This document shows positions 1-5,995 of a DNA stretch of 14,193 nucleotides, in pieces. Positions within the stretch are counted from its first letter, which is position 1. Each line of letters starts with the position of its first letter. Source of the stretch: an uncultured Collinsella sp. (GTDB lineage: Bacteria > Actinomycetota > Coriobacteriia > Coriobacteriales > Coriobacteriaceae). The stretch lies in the NCBI GenBank assembly GCA_900751665.1, contig CAADSV010000030.1, positions 1 through 14,193 of the forward strand. The letters are read 5' to 3'. The position numbers and the translations under genes were made by a program. The notes under the pieces are model-generated. The model saw only the letters and a list, made by a program, of their open reading frames with translations, searched no databases and had not been told where the DNA came from.

Positions 1-576
1 CTGGCAGGCCACCCCGTGGCCCGCGCCGAGCTCGTCCGCATCGCCACCGAGGTCGAGGGCCATCCCGATAACGTCGCCCCCGCTATCCTGGGAGGTGCCG
101 TCTGCTCCTTTACGCCGACCGACTCGCTGCCCCAGTGCCTGCGCTACGAGGTGAGCGATCGCTTGCGTTTTATTACCGTGATTCCGCCCTACGAGGTGCA
201 TACGAGCGAGGCGCGCAAGGTTGTGCCGCAGGAAATTCCACTCTCCACCGCCGTATGGCAAATGGGCCGCATCGCCGGCATGACGCGCGGCCTGGAGACC
301 GGCGATCTGGACCTGATTGCCGCCGCTAATGACGACCGCATTCAGGAGCCCTATCGTCGCCGCCTCATCCCCGACTACAACGCTGTGCGCGACACCTGCC
401 TTAACGGAGGCGCCAAGACCATCTGGATCAGTGGCTCCGGCTCGACCCTCATGGCTGTGACCGACGACACCATCGTGGCAAAGTTCCTGCAGGTCAAACT
501 GCGTGAACAGTTCCCCAAGTGTGACACGCACATTCTGACGTGCGACACCGAGGGCGCTCAAATCGAGTACCTGTAG
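1..576 (+). CDS. thrB: Homoserine kinase, 3' part (5' end outside window)
   Basis: Homoserine kinase is a cytoplasmic GHMP-family enzyme that phosphorylates L-homoserine with ATP in threonine synthesis. The frame is already open at base 1 (L-A-G-H-P precedes the first possible GTG at 16), so the start lies to the left and the ATP-binding N-terminal half is missing. The visible part has the family stretch VEGHPDNVAPAILGG near its start, and near the C-terminus GGAKTIWISGSGST, the glycine/serine-rich signature of the GHMP C-terminal domain. It ends at TAG 574-576, and about 191 codons are present. Base composition is GC-rich, like the metabolic genes further right. No partner threonine gene is visible. 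Other GHMP kinases are less likely, because the GHPDNVAPA stretch is typical of homoserine kinase. Confidence 0.93.
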   Translation: MAGHPVARAELVRIATEVEGHPDNVAPAILGGAVCSFTPTDSLPQCLRYEVSDRLRFITVIPPYEVHTSEARKVVPQEIPLSTAVWQMGRIAGMTRGLETGDLDLIAAANDDRIQEPYRRRLIPDYNAVRDTCLNGGAKTIWISGSGSTLMAVTDDTIVAKFLQVKLREQFPKCDTHILTCDTEGAQIEYL

Positions 577-599
577 CGCCCTGCCTCATTGCTCTCACC

Positions 600-716
600 G
601 GTCCCCTTGGGGCTTCCCCTGAAAACGTCCTCGATCATGAATTGCCCCGTCGTGCGCTTCGCGCGACGGGGCAATTCGATCTGCGGATTGTTTTCAGGGG
701 AAGCCCCAAGGGGACC
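600..716. repeat. Nested palindromic element with 27-bp perfect terminal inverted repeats
   Basis: The outer arms 600-626 and 690-716 are exact reverse complements over 27 bp; the left arm begins GGTCCCCTTGGGGCTTCCCC. Inside is a second perfect 14-bp inverted repeat (639-652 with 664-677, GAATTGCCCCGTCG), whose loop can pair by 3 more bp. The whole 117 bp could fold into one long hairpin with two unpaired side segments (627-638, 678-689). It starts 24 bp after the thrB stop, so it might end thrB transcription, but no T-run follows. Its size, perfect ends and nesting fit a REP/BIME-like or MITE-like repeat. I see no transposase and no clear target duplication. Confidence 0.75.
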
Positions 717-794
717 TGCGCAGCCTCGACAGGATAATCGCATTCGCTGATTTAATCTTGTGCTCCAACGGAGCCACAGACGAGAGGCCTTCGC

Positions 795-836
795 GCTGCG
801 GAATAATTTTGAGGGGAACACCCCGACCATCCCTGC
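795..836. repeat. Diverged partial copy of the right end of the 600-716 element
   Basis: Bases 795-836 begin CTGCGGAATAATTTTGAGGG and resemble 681-719, which begins CTGCGGATTGTTTTCAGGGG. The first 22 bases match at about 19 positions with one gap, and both copies end in CCTGCG. The middle is diverged. This looks like a decayed relic of the same repeat family about 114 bp downstream. Confidence 0.4.
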
Positions 837-907
837 GTTTACCTTGCTGAGGATGTCTACAGGGACCCACGCTTTGAAGGGGCGCCGGGCAGATAGGGGC
901 TTTTTAG

Positions 908-935
908 GTTACATAATAAACTGTTTATCTATGCT
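908..935 (+). promoter_or_regulatory. Possible promoter of the secreted-protein gene
   Basis: GTTACA (908-913) and TATGCT (930-935) are separated by 16 bp, each matching 4 of 6 consensus positions, in an AT-rich patch about 39 bp before the GTG start. This is the best pair I can find upstream of the gene, but it is weak. Confidence 0.3.
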
Positions 936-973
936 ACTATTTAACTAGGCATCGCAGTATGGAGGTGGTCAAA

Positions 974-1489
974 GTGTTACGCACACTCAAAGCTTCGTTT
1001 TTCCTCTCGATACTTTTGATATTACCGATATGTTTCTCGTTTAGCCCTTCGACTGCTTATGCTGCAGAAAGCGATGCTGTCGCAATTTCTGGCGCAACCC
1101 AAGATTTTGATTTAACGAAAGGTCCCGAGCAGTCTCATCAAATCAAGCTTAAGGATGGGACCGTTGCAGTAATAGGAATTAAAAAAACCAATGAACCCAG
1201 CCTGATATGGGACAGTTACTACAACAACGCATCTGGAACTTGGACTATCTATTACAACAGTCCTTTTATTTATCGCGAATTCAAGATCAAGATAGCGAAC
1301 TCGCTCATTACCAGCGCTTGGGGACAAAACTATACGACTATCGGCTGTACGGTAACTAACGAGTCCTTTATATGGAACTCGAAACAGGCGACATATCGAC
1401 TCAACTATGAATCGATGGGGATGACGTCCGGTATCGCCGTGTTGCAAGCGACCATGGAAGGCAGCACGCTCCACACCTATGCAAACTAG
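974..1489 (+). CDS. Secreted DUF5626-like protein of unknown function
   Basis: A 171-residue exported protein. The GTG at 974 is chosen because GGAGGTGG (961-968) sits 8-9 bases before it; the in-frame ATG at 959 overlaps that site and would be left without one. Residues 1-30 form a signal peptide: a short K/R-bearing start, a hydrophobic core, then S-T-A-Y-A before AES, so cleavage is probably after residue 30. There is no lipobox or LPXTG sorting signal. The mature part (about 140 residues) is polar and aromatic, with repeated beta-like stretches (WTIYYN, FKIKIAN, ATYRLNY) and begins DFDLTKG. The pattern recalls the DUF5626 family of small secreted proteins, recognised from memory only. The gene is much more AT-rich than thrB (bases 1141-1200: 23 of 60 G/C), suggesting transfer. 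A 34-codon gene follows 24 bp later. Confidence 0.75.
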   Translation: MLRTLKASFFLSILLILPICFSFSPSTAYAAESDAVAISGATQDFDLTKGPEQSHQIKLKDGTVAVIGIKKTNEPSLIWDSYYNNASGTWTIYYNSPFIYREFKIKIANSLITSAWGQNYTTIGCTVTNESFIWNSKQATYRLNYESMGMTSGIAVLQATMEGSTLHTYAN

Positions 1490-1513
1490 ACTCACATCAA
1501 TTGAGGAAGTTCA

Positions 1514-1618
1514 ATGATCCCAATTCCTGCACGCTCAGACATTATGATCGCTCTCGTTTGGATTCTCGTCGGAGTGCTTATTTGGCGTATCTGCAAATGG
1601 GTTAAAAACAAGAAATAG
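1514..1618 (+). CDS. 34-residue single-pass membrane peptide
   Basis: A small reading frame from ATG 1514 to TAG 1616-1618. GAGGAAG (1503-1509) precedes the ATG at good spacing, the main reason to accept such a short gene. The product starts MIPIPARSDI, has one hydrophobic segment (about residues 10-25, IMIALVWILVGVLIW), then a strongly basic tail ending KWVKNKK. That predicts one membrane helix with the basic end in the cytoplasm. It lies 24 bp after the secreted-protein gene, before a hairpin terminator, so the two probably share a transcript. Size and shape resemble small hydrophobic membrane peptides such as type I toxins or bacteriocin accessory peptides, but no family is recognised and no function is assigned. 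Confidence 0.55.
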   Translation: MIPIPARSDIMIALVWILVGVLIWRICKWVKNKK

Positions 1619-1652
1619 TTGATAAAACGTATATGCCATTTATGCGATGCTT

Positions 1653-1680
1653 GGGGCCGTTAAATCGGCCCCTATTTCTA
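1653..1680 (+). terminator. Hairpin terminator of the secreted-protein/small-peptide unit
   Basis: A 7-bp GC-rich stem, GGGGCCG (1653-1659) with CGGCCCC (1666-1672), and a 6-base loop (TTAAAT) are followed by the T-rich TATTTCTA. It lies 34 bp after the stop at 1618. The T-tract is interrupted, so termination may be partial. Confidence 0.6.
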
Positions 1681-1820
1681 TAGCTTTTCAAGCAGCAGTC
1701 ACCCATTTGGAAGTCGCAATGCCATTCATACGATTTCGGCCCTTTAAGCCGCTATCTATTGGTAGGGACTCTTGCTGGTAAGGAGCGCTTACTAGATACA
1801 AACCTTGGCAATATATTGGT

Positions 1821-2519
1821 TTAGGCGGCGCTGGTTTCTTTGTATTCGAAGACTGGCTCTAGGAGATCTTCGATGTTGCAGTGGAGGGCTTTTGCTATGG
1901 CTCTTACGCTTGTTACCGAAGCTTCATTGATGTTTCTCTGGCGCTGCTCGTACATTTGGATTGAGCGGAGTGACACACCCGATTCGTATGCCAGGTCTTG
2001 TTGGGTTTTCTTGAGCCTCTTTCTTGCGAGCGCCAGTTTGGTTTGGCGAGACGTTTTCTTCGCCATGTCGCAAACAAGACGCGCCACGCGCTCTTCCGAG
2101 GCTTCATGCCAGGGGTAATACATGCCGCAGAGCTCATCAAAGGGAACAACATGCAACAGGTCTTCGAACGACTCTCCTAGACGCCACTGCAGGTATGCCA
2201 ATATCCAGCCTGCCCAGTATTCCGGCGTCTTCTCAAATCGATAGGCACGATCAGGCATCGACCCCGATTGATAGCCAGACCTTTCAGCAATGAGCGCAAA
2301 CAACTCCACGCCCGATTTTCCCGATACTACCCATGCGTTGCCACGCTCAAACTCGCGGGCTACGCCGCTCAGGCAAAAGAGTTCAGCGACTTCTGATCCT
2401 TCTGCTCCATAATCGTTCACGGCATAGTCGAAGCAGTCGCCGAGGTTGTTCATTGCATCCTCGAGGTAGTAGACGGGGTATGTCCTACTCGGCCCACAAT
2501 CCGTTAACTCTTGGATCAT
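1821..2519 (-). CDS. Helix-turn-helix antitoxin/autorepressor partner of the DUF3990-like toxin
   Basis: A 232-residue protein. The C-terminal part (about 160-222) is an XRE-type helix-turn-helix: LALARKRLKKTQQDLAYESG, then VSLRSIQMYEQ as recognition helix, and AIAKALHCNIEDLLEP as closing helix. The N-terminal 150 residues form a second domain with a clear block around 97-145 (TPEYWAGWILAYLQWRL, later FDELCGMYYPWHEAS). From memory, this pattern occurs in proteins beside DUF3990-type toxins and probably neutralises the toxin. ATG 2519 is preceded by GGGAGG about 10 bases upstream on the minus strand. The start lies inside the toxin gene, overlapping its last 35 bases in another frame, which implies coupled translation. 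Expected roles are toxin neutralisation and repression at the paired operators at 3188-3232. The HTH is well supported; the antitoxin role is inferred from context. Confidence 0.8.
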   Translation of the reverse strand: MIQELTDCGPSRTYPVYYLEDAMNNLGDCFDYAVNDYGAEGSEVAELFCLSGVAREFERGNAWVVSGKSGVELFALIAERSGYQSGSMPDRAYRFEKTPEYWAGWILAYLQWRLGESFEDLLHVVPFDELCGMYYPWHEASEERVARLVCDMAKKTSRQTKLALARKRLKKTQQDLAYESGVSLRSIQMYEQRQRNINEASVTSVRAIAKALHCNIEDLLEPVFEYKETSAA

Positions 2520-3168
2520 TTAAATCAATCCTCCCTGTCATTAAATCCCTAATGTAGACACCCTCAGAGTCGAATCCATTCACAGTTTCCAGGTACTTGC
2601 GCCGCGCGTTCTGCTCTCGCTTAAAGCGCTTGGGATAATACTCAGATCCCAACGCCTGCCTCCATTCGCGGAATCTGATTGCTGAAAACGCACGCTCACT
2701 CATAAGAGCGTATTGGATGCCCAAATCGCCCAAACGCATAATGAGTTGCAGTTGCCTAAGCGAGATCATGCCGTTAACGAACTGTCTTGCAAACGAAAAG
2801 TAGGAATCGTCGGCGCGATAACCTCGAATTACGTCATAGGGAGAAATATCAATCAGGCAGTTATCCAGCAGATAGCGAAGTCCTTCGCGCGCCAGCGGTG
2901 TCGAAACATTGAACTCCCTATTGTTAGCCAAAATCGCAAGCCAATTGAGAATTGAAAACTCCCCGGACTCCAAGTCCAAGACCGCAAGACCATCCATATC
3001 GAGCTCGTATCGATTCGCAATGCCATCGGCCTCGGTCCGGCATGCCCATTCCATCGCCATTTCCTCATGTGGCGTGCAATAAAACCCACGACCATAGTCA
3101 TTGAATTGTCTGCATTTATCCAACGACGGATGCTCGACAACAACCTCCGACCCGTGCCAAAGCTCCAT
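2485..3168 (-). CDS. DUF3990-like toxin with predicted ADP-ribosyltransferase fold
   Basis: A 227-residue protein starting MELWHGSEVVVEHPS. The ATG at 3168 is chosen over the one at 3186 because GGAGG lies just before it and because the family begins with a LYHGS-like strand at the very start. Visible motifs are L-W-H-G-S (3-7, likely NAD-contacting His5), DYGRGFYCT (24-32, like the DFGxGFYxT block), WACR (41-44), NWLAILANNRE (75-85) and YDVIRGYRADDSYFSFA (111-127). DUF3990 belongs to the ADP-ribosyltransferase clan and commonly occurs in toxin-antitoxin pairs, so the likely act is NAD-dependent modification of a host target; the target cannot be told. It is the first gene of the pair and overlaps the HTH gene by 35 bp. 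The C-terminal third (about 150-227) is basic and matches nothing I know. Confidence 0.75.
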   Translation of the reverse strand: MELWHGSEVVVEHPSLDKCRQFNDYGRGFYCTPHEEMAMEWACRTEADGIANRYELDMDGLAVLDLESGEFSILNWLAILANNREFNVSTPLAREGLRYLLDNCLIDISPYDVIRGYRADDSYFSFARQFVNGMISLRQLQLIMRLGDLGIQYALMSERAFSAIRFREWRQALGSEYYPKRFKREQNARRKYLETVNGFDSEGVYIRDLMTGRIDLNDPRVNGLWAE

Positions 3169-3187
3169 TGTGACCTCCAAATTCAAA

Positions 3188-3232
3188 TATCACCCCAGTG
3201 ATAGTGTACCAACAACTATCACTGGGGTGATA
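3188..3232. promoter_or_regulatory. Paired operators (TATCAC-N4-GTGATA twice) upstream of the toxin-antitoxin pair
   Basis: Bases 3187-3205 and 3215-3233 form a perfect 19-bp inverted repeat around a 9-bp spacer. Each arm is itself a dyad: TATCACCCCAGTGATA (3188-3203) and TATCACTGGGGTGATA (3217-3232), with centres 29 bp apart. They lie about 20-64 bp before the toxin ATG and are the obvious binding sites for the HTH antitoxin. In RNA the arms could also pair into one long hairpin in the leader. Confidence 0.75.
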
Positions 3233-3233
3233 T

Positions 3234-3260
3234 AGATAGATGCAAACTATTGCCTGCCAA
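3234..3260 (-). promoter_or_regulatory. Possible promoter of the toxin-antitoxin operon
   Basis: On the minus strand TTGGCA (3255-3260; 5 of 6 to TTGACA) is followed 16 bp later by TATCTA, just upstream of the distal operator. Alternatives inside the operators (TTGTTG then TGATAT, 17 bp apart) also exist, so the exact promoter is uncertain. Repressor binding would block either. Confidence 0.3.
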
Positions 3261-3281
3261 GAGCCCTTACTAGAGGCAGGC
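3252..3281 (-). terminator. Hairpin across the ysxC stop codon, possible terminator
   Basis: GCCTGCC (3252-3258) pairs with GGCAGGC (3275-3281) around a 16-base loop containing the ysxC stop codon. On the minus strand the hairpin is followed by AATAGTTT, a poor T-tract. It may slow or end the mtnN-ysxC transcript. Confidence 0.35.
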
Positions 3282-3860
3282 CTCGGCGATGCGCTTTTTG
3301 AGTTCGTCGATGCCGGTACCGGTCTGGGAGCTTGTGATGATCACGTTTTCGGCCGGGACGTTGAGCTGCTTTTTGATGGCTGCTGCCTGGCGGGCCTGCT
3401 GGGTGCGGCTGAGCTTGTCGGCCTTGGTGAGGCAGACGATAAAGTTGAACTCGTTGCCCTGCAGGTAGTCGATCATGTCATGGTCGAGCTTGCTCGGGTC
3501 GTGACGAATATCCACCAGCGACACGACCAGGTTAAAGCTGCGCTCCGAGTCGAAGAAGTCGCCGATAAGTTCTGCCCAGCGGTCACGCTCGGCCTTGGAA
3601 CGACGGGCGAAACCATAGCCCGGCAGGTCAACGAAGTGCACGTCGTCAGCCTCGAAGAAGTTGATGTTGCTCGTCTTGCCCGGTGTGCTCGAGACCTTGA
3701 CGAGGTTCTTGCGGCCAAAAAGCTTATTCATAATCGACGACTTGCCCACGTTGGAGCGGCCGACGAAGCTCACCTCGGGGCAGGTGGACTCGGGAATCTG
3801 CGAAACCTTGCCATAGCTGGCAACGAACTTGGCAAGCTGGTAGTTAATGGAATCGGCCAT
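3270..3860 (-). CDS. ysxC: Ribosome-biogenesis GTP-binding protein YsxC/YihA (EngB)
   Basis: EngB/YsxC is a cytoplasmic GTPase needed for late assembly of the large ribosomal subunit. The start at 3860 (MADSINYQ) is chosen over the upstream open frame because AGGAG lies just before it and the 196-residue length fits the family (about 190-210). Guanine-nucleotide motifs are complete: G1 GRSNVGKS at 34-41, the switch region STPGKTSNI at 58-66, G3 DLPGYG at 78-83, G4 TKAD at 145-148 and G5 SSQ at 177-179. The stretch VSSTPGKTSNINFFE is diagnostic of this subfamily. The start lies 38 bp after the mtnN stop, so the two are probably co-transcribed. Composition is typical of the GC-rich host background. 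Confidence 0.95.
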   Translation of the reverse strand: MADSINYQLAKFVASYGKVSQIPESTCPEVSFVGRSNVGKSSIMNKLFGRKNLVKVSSTPGKTSNINFFEADDVHFVDLPGYGFARRSKAERDRWAELIGDFFDSERSFNLVVSLVDIRHDPSKLDHDMIDYLQGNEFNFIVCLTKADKLSRTQQARQAAAIKKQLNVPAENVIITSSQTGTGIDELKKRIAEACL

Positions 3861-3898
3861 GGACACTCCTTGGTCGTAGGTTCTTACAAAAGAGCGCG

Positions 3899-4639
3899 CT
3901 AATAAATAGCAGCGATACGGCGAACGATATCGAGCGTAATGCCACTCGCGGTACGGGCATACTCGAACAGGTCGAACTCGCGGTCGCAAATCGCATCGTA
4001 CGCCTCGTCACAATTATCGCTGATAGCGCGCAGCACCAGGCAATCGACACCATTTTTAGTTGCGACATGGGCAATTGCCGCGCCCTCCATGCCGACACAA
4101 TCGGCATGTGTCGCCTCGATAGCGTCGTTGCGCATGGCGGTGCCCGTCACAAAGCGGTTACCCGTGGCAATCGTACCGACCAGGAACTGCTTGGCGCCCT
4201 TGTTCGAAGCGGCTGCATTTGTCGAAGCATCAACAAACCCATGCTCAGCAAGCACATCGGCAGCAATATCGACCAGCGCAGGCGTCGAGCCAAACTCCTC
4301 GAGCCCCGGTGCAGACTCGGCGATAAGCGCGGTATCGGTATCCAGATAGCGCAGGCGTTTGCCGATGACCACGTCATCGATATGGAGCTTGGGGTTCAAA
4401 CCACCCGCGATACCCGAAAGCACAACGGCCTGTGGAGCATACTTGCTAATGAGGTGCTGCGTCGCAGCAGCGGCGTTCACCGTGCCCATGCCCGCCGTTG
4501 TGGCGACAAGCGTCAGGCCGTCGAACTCACCGCTCACAACGGTCAAGCCTGCCTCCTGTGCCTCGCAAACGTCGCTCAACTCTTCCTTAATCTGCATGAT
4601 CTCTTTTTCGAGTGCACCGATAATCGCGATGGTAGCCAT
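3899..4639 (-). CDS. mtnN: 5'-Methylthioadenosine/S-adenosylhomocysteine nucleosidase
   Basis: MTA/SAH nucleosidase (Pfs) hydrolyses the glycosidic bond of methylthioadenosine and S-adenosylhomocysteine, releasing adenine. It serves methionine salvage and relief of methyltransferase product inhibition, and supplies the AI-2 precursor route. The 246-residue protein starts at ATG 4639 (MATIAIIGAL), with GGGGA a few bases upstream; a TTG at 4651 would add only four residues. Residues matching catalytic positions are Glu11 in GALEKE (E. coli Glu12), Glu185 in GMEGAAIAHVA (Glu174) and Asp208 in RAISDN (Asp197). SGIAGG at 75-80 is the phosphorylase-superfamily glycine motif. The usual TGDxF segment reads TGNRF here (160-164), a mild variation. 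The gene lies upstream of ysxC in the same direction; no luxS is in view. Confidence 0.93.
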   Translation of the reverse strand: MATIAIIGALEKEIMQIKEELSDVCEAQEAGLTVVSGEFDGLTLVATTAGMGTVNAAAATQHLISKYAPQAVVLSGIAGGLNPKLHIDDVVIGKRLRYLDTDTALIAESAPGLEEFGSTPALVDIAADVLAEHGFVDASTNAAASNKGAKQFLVGTIATGNRFVTGTAMRNDAIEATHADCVGMEGAAIAHVATKNGVDCLVLRAISDNCDEAYDAICDREFDLFEYARTASGITLDIVRRIAAIY

Positions 4640-4690
4640 GCCATTCCCCAAACCTATACGAAATTCTCAACCACGGTATGGTACCAGCAT

Positions 4691-4713
4691 TTTGTTTGAC
4701 CTCGTCAAACGAA
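4691..4713. promoter_or_regulatory. Palindrome upstream of mtnN
   Basis: GTTTGAC (4694-4700), a 3-base centre and GTCAAAC (4704-4710) form a perfect 7-bp dyad, extending with one mismatch to 10 bp per side. It lies between the serine-hydrolase stop (4718) and mtnN. No T-run follows on either strand, so an operator is as likely as a terminator. On the minus strand it includes TTGACG, a possible -35 box, but no good -10 follows at 17 bp. Confidence 0.35.
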
Positions 4714-4717
4714 CACG

Positions 4718-5836
4718 CTAGGCCAGCGCAGCTCGCGTATCAAACAGAGCCTTTGCAATCGCAGCCGTAGCCTCGCTCGAGCGGTCGCTCCACGGCATCG
4801 ATGTCATGATGCTCATAATGTAGGTGTCGCCGTCGACATCGATGAGGCCCGCATCGCATGTCGAATAGCAACCATCCTCGCTAATCCAGCCTGCCTTATT
4901 GCGCACCAAGGCTTGGTCGTCCGCAATGCCATCACGGATAAATGAGCGCGATGTTGATGACAGCAGTTCAGATAACCACTGAGAGGTCTCACTGCCACAG
5001 CTCAGATACTCGCTCATCTCGCGCCACAACTTGGCCGAGGTACGCGCGCAGTAGGTTGGGAAATCGCTCATTGGATCGAGCGCGACCTCGTCTTCGACGC
5101 CGAGTGCGGCAATCCAATCCTCGTAATCGACACGGTCAAACGCCGTGCGTAACGCAATAAACGAATCGTTGTCCGAATTAACGACCGCGGCCTCGATCAG
5201 GTCGCGCACCGTCTGCCAGCCCATACTGTAGCCGCCATAGGTGCCCAGAGTATCATCGAGCGATACTTGCCCTGTCTCGACCAGAGATTCGCAGATGTAC
5301 AACGCATAGAGTGCCTTGTAGCTACTCGCGCCGTAAACCTCGACATCGGCGTTATACGTCACGCCCTTGCCGCTCGTCAGATCGTAAAACACCACGCCCA
5401 CATCGCCCAATTCCTGGGCCTGATCAAGGGCGTCTTGGAGTGCGGCGAGGCTCTCATCCTCCAGGGCGGGGATCTGGTCATCAACCAATGAGAAGGTCTG
5501 CACGGTATCGCCTGAGGGAATATCGTTAAAGTCCGCCTTCGAAAGCCTCGTCTTAAGGCTCGCTGTCGACAGGGTTTGACTTGCGGTGGCTTTAGATTCA
5601 GAGACCTTTTTGTTTTGCATCTGTACCGTTGACGCATCTGAGTGTGCCATTCGCTCCGACGCGTAGGTTTTGGCGGTAATTCCGAGGATAATAACCGCCA
5701 ACGTCAGCATCCCAATGGCGGCAATCTTCGTCACGCGGATGCGAGCGTCAGCAAGGCCACGCGAAGACGTGCCCTTCGTCTCATATCTGCTGCCATGCTG
5801 CGGCACATACTCGTCCCGCGATGCGTTGTTTCGCAC
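4718..5836 (-). CDS. Membrane-anchored class A beta-lactamase-like serine hydrolase
   Basis: A 372-residue protein. The GTG start at 5836 is preceded by AGGAGA. Residues 1-36 are polar and basic (cytoplasmic), 37-57 form one membrane helix, and about 60-125 are a Ser/Thr/Lys-rich linker, so the catalytic domain (about 126-372) is outside the cell. It carries the three serine-acylase motifs in order: SxxK as Ser171-Ser-Tyr-Lys174, SDN at 221-223, and Lys314-Ala-Gly as a KTG variant. The SDN form is typical of class A beta-lactamases (PF13354-like). The omega-loop ExxLN with the deacylating glutamate is not apparent, so true beta-lactamase activity is doubtful. A role in peptidoglycan, as DD-peptidase-like enzyme or penicillin-binding sensor, is more likely. 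It has its own promoter candidate at 5874-5901. Confidence 0.8.
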   Translation of the reverse strand: MRNNASRDEYVPQHGSRYETKGTSSRGLADARIRVTKIAAIGMLTLAVIILGITAKTYASERMAHSDASTVQMQNKKVSESKATASQTLSTASLKTRLSKADFNDIPSGDTVQTFSLVDDQIPALEDESLAALQDALDQAQELGDVGVVFYDLTSGKGVTYNADVEVYGASSYKALYALYICESLVETGQVSLDDTLGTYGGYSMGWQTVRDLIEAAVVNSDNDSFIALRTAFDRVDYEDWIAALGVEDEVALDPMSDFPTYCARTSAKLWREMSEYLSCGSETSQWLSELLSSTSRSFIRDGIADDQALVRNKAGWISEDGCYSTCDAGLIDVDGDTYIMSIMTSMPWSDRSSEATAAIAKALFDTRAALA

Positions 5837-5873
5837 GTGGTCTCCTGACTGCTACCGTTCATATACGAGCAGC

Positions 5874-5901
5874 ATAATACCGAGCAGGCATTTCTTTCCA
5901 A
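5874..5901 (-). promoter_or_regulatory. Promoter of the serine hydrolase gene
   Basis: On the minus strand TTGGAA (5896-5901) and TATTAT (5874-5879; 5 of 6 to consensus) are 16 bp apart. Transcription would begin near 5867, leaving a leader of about 30 bases before the GTG. Confidence 0.5.
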
Positions 5902-5995
5902 AGATATTCAGCGGCGTTTAAGGTGTCTTTAAAGAAACCGCAAGCGTTTCTATGCAAATACACCGATTCTGTTGCGCATCTCTGTCCAAGACGCA

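Larger units (their letters stand above)
577..973. other. Gene-free stretch with palindromic repeats
   Basis: This 397-bp interval has no convincing gene. The short frames across it follow the repeat arms and lack ribosome binding sites. It holds a nested palindrome (600-716), a small hairpin with arms around 760-766 and 770-777, a diverged copy of the palindrome's right end (795-836), and an AT-rich promoter-like patch before the gene that starts at 974. Composition changes sharply from GC-rich to AT-rich at about base 900. Confidence 0.75.

Noticed and set aside
558..830. 90-codon minus-strand frame through the 600-716 palindrome
   Set aside because: It exists because the repeat arms lack stops in that frame. 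It has no ribosome binding site and no conserved feature.
959..973. ATG at 959 as start of the secreted protein
   Set aside because: The ATG overlaps GGAGGTGG, which is well placed to serve the GTG at 974. Starting at 974 gives a normal signal peptide.
3240..3902. 220-codon plus-strand frame opposite ysxC
   Set aside because: It is a mirror of the ysxC coding region, which has all GTPase motifs, and it shows no recognisable family.
5933..5951. AGAAAC/GTTTCT hairpin as the pflA terminator
   Set aside because: The stem has 6 AT-rich pairs, lies about 130 bp beyond the stop and is followed by only a short TTTAAAG.
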